Notes under the pieces: model-generated | Databases searched by the model: none | What the model was told of the DNA's origin: nothing | Seen by the model: only the letters and a program-made list of their open reading frames with translations | Assembly (NCBI RefSeq): GCF_963678635.1 | Contig: NC_087064.1 | Coordinates: 22,304,509 to 22,368,508 of the forward strand | DNA: 64,000 nt | Reading direction: 5' to 3' | Origin: Symsagittifera roscoffensis | Lineage: Eukaryota; Xenacoelomorpha; Acoela; Convolutidae | Part shown: piece after piece, positions 1-9,334 of the stretch | Numbering within the stretch: the first letter of the stretch is position 1 | Layout: the number at the start of each line of letters is the position of its first letter | Made by a program: the position numbers and the translations under genes

Positions 1-62
1 TGCCAACTTAATGGTACCTGCCAACTTAATGGTACCTGCCAACTTAATGGTACCTGCCAACT
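1..62. repeat. 18-bp minisatellite inside RT (first copy, cut by window edge)
   Basis: Just over three units of AACTTAATGGTACCTGCC remain before the window starts. On the coding strand one frame reads Trp-Gln-Val-Pro-Leu-Ser, a repeat of the RT segment Trp-Gln-Val-Pro-Leu that normally occurs once. Equivalent arrays lie at about 6,056-6,185, 8,394-8,505 and 10,714-10,807. Confidence 0.95.
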
Positions 63-1016
63 TCGAGAGGCTCTCATCAATTCTAGGTATGGGATAGGCA
101 TCCTTCACCGTGACGGAGTTCAGGTATCGAAAGTCACAACAAAACCTTAACTGGTCGCCTTTCTTTTTGGCCAGCACTACTCCACACGCCCACGGTGACT
201 TGGATGGTTCTATCATGTCATACTCTAGTAACGTTTCGATTTCTTTTCTACACGCGTCCGATTTGTGTGGGGTCATGCGCCTCGCCCCCTCCCTGTGTGG
301 TACCGCGTTTTCCTCAAGTTCTATTTCATGTTCAACAAAATTACAACACCCGATATCCGCATTATGCCTTGAAAAAACCTCCTCGTTCCGCTCTAGTACG
401 TCCTTGATAGCTTCGAGCTGTTCATCTTTCAGTTTGCCCCTTAATGTTCAATCTCCGGCAGAACCGGTTTATCAGTTTGCATCTCATCTAGTGTGGGTCG
501 CTCTGGAAAGTTCGAACAGCTCGAAAGCCCATCGTCCGTTTCTGACTTAAGTGATTTGATAAGACCTGAAGAATCTTTTATTCTCTGCAATCGTCTCAAG
601 ATACAAAGTTTGTCCCTGTGATTGGGACAATTAACAACTTCATTTTGTTTTGAGTTTTCAATTGTTTCGTATCGAGTTTTAACTGGTAAAGCATATCCCA
701 GCTTCCTCCCTCTCTGTATCGTGATCGGTATATCAAGGGTATTCAACAAGACACTGACGCAGAGGCCGCTCTTCGTTATCGAAAATGATCTTCCTAAAAC
801 AGCATCGCTTTGACTATTAGGATTTGGAACTATACACACTTGCTTGTTATCGCTTAGTTCATTATAATTTTTCATCCTCAAGCTTACGATTGCCGCTTCA
901 TTAGCTTTTAGCCTCACTCTCCTACTCAAGAATACCGGTGCTTTGTTTTCATTTGCCATTATTAAATTTACCGGTTTGATTGCGTACCTCCTATCCGGGT
1001 TCCGTATCCTGAACAT
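1..1016 (-). pseudogene. pol: Gyp-A copy 1: protease-RT linker and RT start, cut by window edge
   Basis: Reading from 1,016 downward, an open frame of 191 codons covers the linker after the protease and ends at 441 in a TAA made by a one-base loss. The sister family Gyp-B reads through the matching point (Glu-His-Leu-Lys-Gly). The frame resumes as the N-terminal RT region with the conserved Pro-Ser-Lys-Ser-Pro-Trp and Arg-Phe-Cys-Cys-Asp-Phe-Arg-Tyr-Leu-Asn segments. It runs into the 18-bp minisatellite at 1-62 and leaves the window. The same frameshift is present in the three other linker copies, so it predates their amplification. The piece cannot make a functional RT. Confidence 0.88.
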
Positions 1017-1097
1017 TGCATTATTTAGATCAATCGCTACATCAAAGTTCCTGATGAAGTCTCTGCCTAAAATAAATTGGTCAGACTCATCTAGGTT

Positions 1098-4000
1098 TTA
1101 CACTACAAGAAAACTCATCCACAGGTTACGTTCCCCCAGATTGAGCGCTATTATCGGCGTTCTGCCCAACACGCGCAGGGCCCCTTTGTTCGCAGCCGAC
1201 AACCGTATTCTCGAATCTATCAAGTCATCTTTGTTGAAGCCGATTCGTTCCCAATCTTCGATTGGTACGAAACTCAAGACCGCTCCCGTGTCAAGTAATC
1301 CACGCAACTGAGTCTTTTTGCCATTTATGTCTAGCACGTGCCCTGTCACGTCTGCTTCCGTCCCGATGTGCATTGCATCTTCTTCAAGCATGGCACAGTG
1401 TCCGATCGATCTTACTTTCAACTCTTCTTTCCCTACATAGATTTGTCCAATTAGGTCTTCGTCGCATGTTATCATCGTCTTGGTATAGATGTTGATTCCA
1501 TCTATATTTAGCATCACCTCGTGTGGACCATAAGCTTCAGTGTACCTATTATCAACACGTACCGACTTGCTGCCCCCTCTCGTGAGTAGTGCTCTGAGCG
1601 CTCTAGAAGTCGTTTGTGGACTTATTCCACTCAAGTAGTCTGCATACACGTCAATGTGCATTATCGTCTGGTCGCTCGGCTCGCTCAAGTTTCTGGTTAC
1701 CTCGTGGCCGCCCACTGTGATTATCGACATTATTCTTGCTCCGATTTTCGATATTCCAAAAGGTTTACCTGTCACCATTTTCACGGTGTTACAATTCCCG
1801 GTCTTTGTTGAGCCCGTTCTAGCCTCTGTTATTGAGTTCGATCCGGTTAATGCTTCGTTAAAATTCTGTCTTTCGATCTCCAACTTTAGTCGTTGCTCTA
1901 TTTCTTTCGCAGCCAGATCTTGTTTCACTTTGGCAATTGCTTCCGTGGCCGCTTTCTCATAATTTATCTCTAGAGAGCTTCCGACCGCGGACTCTAACGC
2001 ACCGCTAACATGTGTAACAGCTTTCACTGTCTTCGTCGGCAATTCGGTGTTTGGTGCTCCTAAGTTCCTAGATTCAAACTCGTTTTGCCTGTTCCGCTGA
2101 TTCTGCACCGCCGCTAATGCCAACTTATGTTTGGGGTGATTCTGGTCCTTGACCGCTTCCCAGAACAAGGGACAATCCATTCTGAAGTGCCCCTCCTGGT
2201 TACAGAAGAAGCATCTGGCGCCTATCTTGATGATTAAGCATTATAGTACTCGTGTTCCTCCATCTGACTCATATCCTCCTCATCCGGTGCATAACCTAGG
2301 CTCTTCATGCCTTGTTTGTACGTTGTGCAGTCAGCCACATGATGATCCGCTGACCCGCAGTTCGCGCATGATCTGCGCTTGTCCTTATCATCTCTAGGTT
2401 TGTACCATGATGACCTGTGGGGTTGGCTTCCCCCTTGCGTGTTCCTGTTTTCAGAATATGAGTACTTCTTAGGTTTCATCAGCATGTATTCTCTTGATTT
2501 CTGTCTCATTTATTCTGGGGTGGGTGCGCTGTCCTTCGACAATGTGTAGTATGTTGCTAACATTGTCCTTAAGTCATCACTTTTCACCCCATCAATGAAC
2601 TTCGAGGCAATGCTAAAGTTCCGTCTGTTTGTCGACTCCTCTGGGTCACTCCTCCTTCTCAAGCTCTCGAGGTCATCTAGGAACCGATCTATTGACTCGT
2701 CGTCCCTCTGCCTTCTCTTTTCAAATCGCATCATCGCTTGGTGACCCTTCATTCCTGACCCGAATCGATTCAGCAATATCTCGAAGATCTTGTCCGCGGT
2801 GTCGCGTTCTTCCTCCTTCTTTGCGACCACGCATTTTAATGCCGTTCCTTCAAAGTTGCTCAGTATGGCTGTACATGCTTGTCTTTCGTCACTCAAGTTA
2901 TCTTGCTCTAGATGTAATCTCATCACTTCCACCCAAGTGTCAATGCATCCATCGGAGTCGTCTTTGAATTCTTTTGGCTTCTTGAATGTCTTTCTTGATT
3001 TTCCCTCTCTCCTGTCGCTCGAGTCAGTGTTCCTCGTGGCGAAGGCCTCTAGAGTCCTGTTCATCATCTCCCAAGTGCTGGCCCATGTCATAGCATCCGG
3101 TCCTGTGTTGCTGTTAGCTGTTGAATCTCCCGGACCAGTCGTTGTATTCGACGTTCCATTCTTCATTATTGTTTTCGCAGCTGTTGGTGCTATGCTTATC
3201 GCATCCCTGGTTATGGGCAACGGTGTCGATTGCCGTTTCTTCCTTTGTGGTTCTACAAAGTCAACTCTGGTGCCTTGCGTACGATCCGCTGCCGGTCTTT
3301 CTTGTGGAGTAGAACCTCTCAAGATTGCATCCAACTTCGCCTGTATTGCACACGAACTCTCGGCCTGACTCTTGCTCATTGTGTCCATTCTCCTTTCCAG
3401 GCTTCCTAATTGGCTGTTGACATCATCATATCGGTTCTTCAACTGTTGCATGTCTGTTTTGATGTTCTTTTCTCGTTCTTCATTGGTGGCTTCTACCTTA
3501 TCTGACATTTCCTTGAGTCTCTCATCTGTTGCCTTAGCTAGGTTAAAATAACTGTCTAGATACTCGTGCTTGTTGTATCTTATCTCCTTTTTTATCACCT
3601 CTCTGTCTTCTTCACTGTGCTTAAGTCTTTTGTCAATCTGATTTAATTTCGCCAACAAGTCACCCAGCTCAATGGTAGTCTCTTCATGGTCAGCCGTCGG
3701 TCTCTCTTCGGCCGTAGCCTCTGCTTTAGCTTGTTCCTCTCTTGGATTGGCTTCTGACGTCTTCGTGCTCACTGTCCCAAATGTTCGTGCTCTTTCTGCT
3801 TTTGGTTCTTCAGTCACGTTTTATTTCGTTTTTATTCCTAACATTATTCCCAATTTTTCCGTAAAAGATGTCCTCTTTACTTGAGAGTCTTCTTTCACCG
3901 TTTCTTCGGTGTTGCCTATTGCATCTTCCGCGTCATCTATCGGTGAGAACTCTATGGGTTTCTGGTTTGGTTCTTCTGCATTGGGCATCGGAGTTGACTC

Positions 4001-4258
4001 TGTCGCCATCTTCCCTGTTTCATCCACACTTTGATCGGGTGTCTCTAGATCAATCTCGATGGTGGGATCCACTCGCTCCCCTTCCGTGCCCTCTTTCGCC
4101 CTGTTCTCCGCTGTACTCCTTGTGCTGACCATGTTAACTGAAAAGTTCTTCTTTGTTATCTTTGGGCCCGTTGATGTCGTTCCGCGCAGCGATGAATTAT
4201 ATTTCGTGTTTGATCCACTTGACCTTTTTTCGAGCACCGGTACCCTACTCCGCCTCAT
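1098..4258 (-). pseudogene. gag: Gyp-A copy 1: gag-protease polyprotein, broken
   Basis: This is the near-identical partner of the intact 1,053-codon frame at 11,842-15,003. It starts at the same ATG (4,258) and has the same domains: a coiled-coil-prone segment, a capsid-type gag domain, two CCHC knuckles and a DTG protease. Three breaks are unique to it. TAA stops at 3,821-3,823 and 2,510-2,512 both replace GAA of the partner copy by one G-to-T change on the coding strand. A one-base deletion near 2,240 shifts the frame just before the second knuckle. A fourth stop, TAA at 1,098-1,100 just after the protease, is shared with the partner. This copy is a pseudogene. Confidence 0.92.
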
Positions 4259-5759
4259 TATTTCTATTTACAACTGCTTTTATTTACAATTTTTTTATAT
4301 ACACGATTCTATTCTAAGAGTAAAAAAAATAATAAAAAAATTTTTGTGGTAACAAATTTTGTACAGCGTGTTAAAAACCTTGTTCCAGTTCTCTTTCTAA
4401 AACCTTTGAAAAATTTCCCTTAATGTGGTCTCAACCGTACCTATTTCGATTTGTCTTATTCTGTCTTAAGACACACTTGTTGTAATTTTACTTCAATTTT
4501 TATACCGTCCCAAGACTGTTCGTCACTATCACAGTACTCTCCGCTAGTGTCCTAAGACCCTTGTACCAAGGCCACTGTCCCAAGACTACTGTCCCAAGAC
4601 TAGTGTCCCAGTCCCAAGGCTAGTGTCCCAAGACTACTGTCCCAAGACTAGTGTCCCAAGGCTAGTGTCCCAAGACTACTGTCCCAAGACTACTGTCCCA
4701 AGACTAGTGTCCCAAGGGTAGTGTCCCAAGACTACTGTCCCAAGACTAGTGTCCCAAGGCCAGTGTCCCAAGACTACCGTCCCAAGACCAGTGTCCCAAG
4801 ACCAGTGTCCCAAGGCTAGTGTCCCAAGACTACTGTCCCAAGATCAGTGTCCCAAGACTAGTGTCCCAAGACCCTTGTCCCAAGACCACTGTCCCAAGAC
4901 CCTGTCCCAAGACCCTTGTCCCAAGACCACTGTCCCAAGACCCTGTCCCAATACCACTGTCCCAAGACCCTTGTCCCAAGACCCTGTCCCAAGACCACTG
5001 TCCCAAGACCCTTGTCCCAAGACCCTGTCCCAAGACCCTGTCCCAAGACCCTTGTCCCAAGACCCTTGTCCCAAGACCACTGTCCCAAGACCCTGTCCCA
5101 AGACCACTGTCCCAAGACCCTGTCCCAAGACCACTGTCCCAAGACCCTGTCCACTGTCCTCGAGACTGTATCAAGACTGTTCTGGTCCAACACTGTCCCA
5201 GTACCGCACTGTCCCGAGACTGTCCCCAGACTGCTCTGTCCCAAGACTTCTTCGGTACTGTCCCAAGACTCGTCACGGAGTGTCTTCCTCGTTGTAGGGT
5301 CTTCTTGATTCACAGTACCTTGTACCACCACTCAAGCTCTAGTAAAATTCTCCCAAAAACCCGCTCTTAAAAGCCAAATGCTGACCCCCCTCTTCTTTTT
5401 GGTTATTTCTATTTCAATGTAGGTGCGCAGGTATCTTGTGATCACCTGTTCGTATAAAACCAAACACAAATCCTCACCAAAATGCAACAAAATCTAAGTA
5501 AGAAAAATAATAAAACAGAAAAATGAGCCCTCCTGAAATTCAGAGGTGACCAATGTCTACCTCTCGTCCAAAAAAAATGTCTGGTACCTAATTGCCATGC
5601 GTTTTCCTCCCCCCAATAGTAATCTTATGGGGTATCACAAAAACTATTTATATTCGGTCCCCCTACCAAACCGACCAGCGTACCAATCTTAACTCGAGTT
5701 AAATTTTGGATATCCACCTATTATTACCAACGCGTGTTATGGCTACTGTAACTAAATCA
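4259..5759 (-). other. Gyp-A copy 1: non-coding leader upstream of gag
   Basis: This 1.5 kb lies immediately 5' of the gag start on the minus strand and is nearly identical to 15,004-16,505. It has an AT-rich stretch next to gag, a 12-15 bp minisatellite (about 4,546-5,262) and a unique outer part. It probably holds LTR and/or untranslated leader, but I found no matching second LTR. At about 5,759 it is joined abruptly to the middle of an RT gene, whereas the partner continues into unrelated sequence at 16,506, so 5,759/5,760 is a rearrangement breakpoint. Confidence 0.7.
4546..5262. repeat. Leader minisatellite, unit about 12-15 bp (TGTCCCAAGAC core)
   Basis: About fifty imperfect units share the core TGTCCCAAGAC, followed by variable 1-4 bp spacers (TA, CAC, CC, CCT). 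Unit types are ordered: TAGTG/TACTG spacers come first, then CC/CAC spacers. The same order recurs at about 15,291-16,007, so the whole array was copied. Long stop-free frames on both strands here are periodic artefacts, not genes. Confidence 0.95.
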
Positions 5760-7014
5760 ATCGAGTCCTTGAGTATCTCGCACTTTGATGGTTTACACTT
5801 CAGCCCCGATCTTTTCATGCACGCGAACACCTCGTCAAGCCTCTCAATGTGGTCTTCTAGTGTTGGCGTTGCTATTACCACGTCGTCCACGTAGCACATT
5901 ACCAGGTTGCCGTACTTCTTCGTCACGCCTATCAACGCGTGTGCCATCAGCCGCTGAAACGTGGCTGTTGCATTGCAGAGTCCAAACGGCATCCGTTTCG
6001 ATTGAAACAGACCCAACTCGCAGGCGAACCCTGTCTTGTCCCTGTCTTGCTTCCTTAATGGTACCTGCCAAAAGGCCGAGGTTACCTGCCAACTTAATGG
6101 TACCTGCCAACTTAATGGTACCTGCCAACTTAATGGTACCTGCCAACTTAATGGTACCTGCCAACTTAATGGTACCTGCCAACTTCGAGAGGCTCTCATC
6201 AATTCTAGGTATGGGATAGGCATCCTTCACCGTGACGGAGTTCAGGTATCGAAAGTCACAACAAAACCTTAACTGGTCGCCTTTCTTTTTGGCCAGCACT
6301 ACTCCACACGCCCACGGTGACTTGGATGGTTCTATCATGTCATACTCTAGTAACGTTTCGATTTCTTTTCTACACGCGTCCGATTTGTGTGGGGTCATGC
6401 GCCTCGCCCCCTCCCTGTGTGGTACCGCGTTTTCCTCAAGTTCTATTTCATGTTCAACAAAATTACAACACCCGATATCCGCCTTATGCCTTGAAAAAAC
6501 CTCCTCGTTCCGCTCTAGTACGTCCTTGATAGCTTCGAGCTGTTCATCTTTCAGTTTGCCCCTTAATGTTCAATCTCCGGCAGAACCGGTTTATCAGTTT
6601 GCATCTCATCTAGTGTGGGTCGCTCTGGAAAGTTCGAACAGCTCGAAAGCCCATCGTCCGTTTCTGACTTAAGTGATTTGATAAGACCTGAAGAATCTTT
6701 TATTCTCTGCAATCGTCTCAAGATACAAAGTTTGTCCCTGTGATTGGGACAATTAACAACTTCATTTTGTTTTGAGTTTTCAATTGTTTCGTATCGAGTT
6801 TTAACTGGTAAAGCATATCCCAGCTTCCTCCCTCTCTGTATCGTGATCGGTATATCAAGGGTATTCAACAAGACACTGACGCAGAGGCCGCTCTTCGTTA
6901 TCGAAAATGATCTTCCTAAAACAGCATCGCTTTGACTATTAGGATTTGGAACTATACACACTTGCTTGTTATCGCTTAGTTCATTATAATTTTTCATCCT
7001 CAAGCTTACGATTG
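5760..7014 (-). pseudogene. pol: Gyp-A RT module 3, truncated in mid-RT
   Basis: In coding order this is linker (from 7,014), RT N-terminal half, the 18-bp minisatellite (about 6,185-6,056) and RT C-terminal half with Tyr-Val-Asp-Asp. It is cut at 5,760, shortly after the YVDD region, and joined to leader DNA. RNase H and the tail are absent. The upstream edge at 7,014 is the same artificial joint seen at 9,334. The minisatellite has about five Trp-Gln-Val-Pro-Leu-Ser units here, the most of the three fully visible copies. The frame differs before and after the array, so no complete RT can be translated. Confidence 0.9.
6056..6185. repeat. 18-bp RT-derived minisatellite, longest visible array
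   Basis: The unit is AACTTAATGGTACCTGCC. A divergent remnant unit next to the RT C-terminal half keeps the original Ala-Phe-Trp-Gln-Val-Pro-Leu context, so the direction of growth is visible. Confidence 0.95.
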
Positions 7015-9334
7015 TCCACTGTTTCTTCTCTCCGAAGTATGGTTAGTTCCGGTGCCTCTTGACCTTTCCCTTGGATCACGGGCTTGTCATCTGATAGTTT
7101 CTCAAGCAACCTCATTAAGTCTTCATCTATTCGGACCGTTCCCTCCTCTACCTGGATGAGATCATAACCTTTTGCCTTGAGCGTTTCCCTCACGATCTTG
7201 GACTTGAGCATTATTCCTATCGGAATCCCTCTGCTTTTCTTCAAGATGGTTTTTTCAAGAGGCTCTTTCGGCAATTCGGGATGATCTTCAATCGGTTTGC
7301 CTGATTTGTCCAGCCATCTCGTGAGTGGAAGACTGTCGTACGCTTCTTTGTCCATGAAGGAGAAGCCATCTTTGATCTCAGGTCTGTCCGCCTCTCTTTG
7401 TTCTTGCCTCTCGTAGAACTCCGTCTTCTTACTCAAGCTGTCAGCATTTTGATGTTTATCTCGTGTTCTGTGCTCAATTATCATGTTGTATCCGTCCAAG
7501 CGAACTATCCACCTCCCAATATAGCTGTGGTCCATTGAGTACGTTTTCAGCCAGCTTAGTGCTCGGTTGTCGACTCGCAGCTTGAAGGGCTCACTGCCTA
7601 GGTATGCTCTGTATTTTTCGACAAAGGTGACCACCGCGAACATCTCTGCTTTTGGTGCTCCGTACTTCATTTCTGTGTCACTTAGGACCTTGCTCCCGTA
7701 TGCTATTGGTCTCAAGACTGTCTTCCCATTCCATTCTTGTTCTTGATGGAGAATCCCAGAAATAGCGACTACCGACGCATCCGTGTCTAGCACGTACATC
7801 CCCTTCTCAGTCGGCATACCCAGTACTGGTGCCTCACACAGCTCTTTCTTTATTCTCTGGAATGACTCTTCTGCCGCGTTGTTCCACGTGAACTTCTTGC
7901 CTTTATGTCTCATTAATTGTTGCATCGGGTATACCTTGTCCGCATAGCCCTTGATGAATTCTCTATAATAGTTGGCGAAACCCAGGAAGCTCATCAGCTG
8001 GTGCTCCGTCTTCGGTGATTTCCAGGTTAGGACTGCTTCCACGGCGTCTGGATCAGGTCTGATACCGTGCTTATCTACCTTCCTGCCCAAGTATTTAATC
8101 GAGTCCTTGAGTATCTCGCACTTTGATGGTTTACACTTCAGCCCCGATCTTTTCATGCACGCGAACACCTCGTCAAGCCTCTCAATGTGGTCTTCTAGTG
8201 TTGGCGTTGCTATTACCACGTCGTCCACGTAGCACATTACCAGGTTGCCGTACTTCTTCGTCACGCCTATCAACGCGTGTGCCATCAGCCGCTGAAACGT
8301 GGCTGTTGCATTGCAGAGTCCAAACGGCATCCGTTTCCATTGAAACAGACCCAACTCGCAGGCGAACCCTGTCTTGTCCCTGTCTTGCTTCCTTAATGGT
8401 ACCTGCCAAAAGGCCGAGGTTACCTGCCAACTTAATGGTACCTGCCAACTTAATGGTACCTGCCAACTTAATGGTACCTGCCAACTTAATGGTACCTGCC
8501 AACTTCGAGAGGCTCTCATCAATTCTAGGTATGGGATAGGCATCCTTCACCGTGACGGAGTTCAGGTATCGAAAGTCACAACAAAACCTTAACTGGTCGC
8601 CTTTCTTTTTGGCCAGCACTACTCCACACGCCCACGGTGACTTGGATGGTTCTATCATGTCATACTCTAGTAACGTTTCGATTTCTTTTCTACACGCGTC
8701 CGATTTGTGTGGGGTCATGCGCCTCGCCCCCTCCCTGTGTGGTACCGCGTTTTCCTCAAGTTCTATTTCATGTTCAACAAAATTACAACACCCGATATCC
8801 GCATTATGCCTTGAAAAAACCTCCTCGTTCCGCTCTAGTACGTCCTTGATAGCTTCGAGCTGTTCATCTTTCAGTTTGCCCCTTAATGTTCAATCTCCGG
8901 CAGAACCGGTTTATCAGTTTGCATCTCATCTAGTGTGGGTCGCTCTGGAAAGTTCGAACAGCTCGAAAGCCCATCGTCCGTTTCTGACTTAAGTGATTTG
9001 ATAAGACCTGAAGAATCTTTTATTCTCTGCAATCGTCTCAAGATACAAAGTTTGTCCCTGTGATTGGGACAATTAACAACTTCATTTTGTTTTGAGTTTT
9101 CAATTGTTTCGTATCGAGTTTTAACTGGTAAAGCATATCCCAGCTTCCTCCCTCTCTGTATCGTGATCGGTATATCAAGGGTATTCAACAAGACACTGAC
9201 GCAGAGGCCGCTCTTCGTTATCGAAAATGATCTTCCTAAAACAGCATCGCTTTGACTATTAGGATTTGGAACTATACACACTTGCTTGTTATCGCTTAGT
9301 TCATTATAATTTTTCATCCTCAAGCTTACGATTG
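7015..9334 (-). pseudogene. pol: Gyp-A RT-RNase H module 2
   Basis: In coding order from 9,334 this is the linker (open to a TAA at 8,883 caused by the shared one-base loss), RT N-terminal half, minisatellite (about 8,505-8,394) and RT C-terminal half. An RNase H and tail follow in one long frame (8,543-6,984). RT motifs seen are Met-Pro-Phe-Gly-Leu-Cys-Asn-Ala and Tyr-Val-Asp-Asp. RNase H has Asp-Thr-Asp-Ala-Ser, Lys-Ala-Glu-Met, Val-Asp-Asn-Arg and Ala-Asp-Ser-Leu. The first RT catalytic motif (the Thr-Leu-Asp-Leu-Gly segment of Gyp-B) is missing. The tail runs into the joint at 7,014 and ends at once out of frame. No integrase follows. Confidence 0.92.
8394..8505. repeat. 18-bp RT-derived minisatellite
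   Basis: Same unit and position as the other arrays, with about four Trp-Gln-Val-Pro-Leu-Ser units. It is one unit shorter than the array at 6,056 and one longer than that at 10,714. Confidence 0.95.

Noticed and set aside
110-550. Plus-strand frames repeated opposite the RT N-terminal region (110, 6,232, 8,552, 10,854)
   Set aside because: They are antisense shadows of the minus-strand RT. Their recurrence reflects the tandem copies, not an independent gene.
2790-3368. 192-codon plus-strand frame opposite gag (also 13,535-14,113)
   Set aside because: Antisense of the intact gag frame, with no domain and no codon signal of its own.
1098-3823. Reassignment of TAA to Glu as the explanation for TAA-only stops
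   Set aside because: Normal GAA/GAG Glu codons are abundant, sister copies have GAA at the same sites, several frames end properly in TAA, and real frameshifts coexist. A mutation or error bias is simpler.
4749-5370. Long open frames on both strands over the leader minisatellite (and at 15,494-16,115)
   Set aside because: They are periodic translations of a stop-free 12-15 bp repeat open in several frames at once; no gene is implied.
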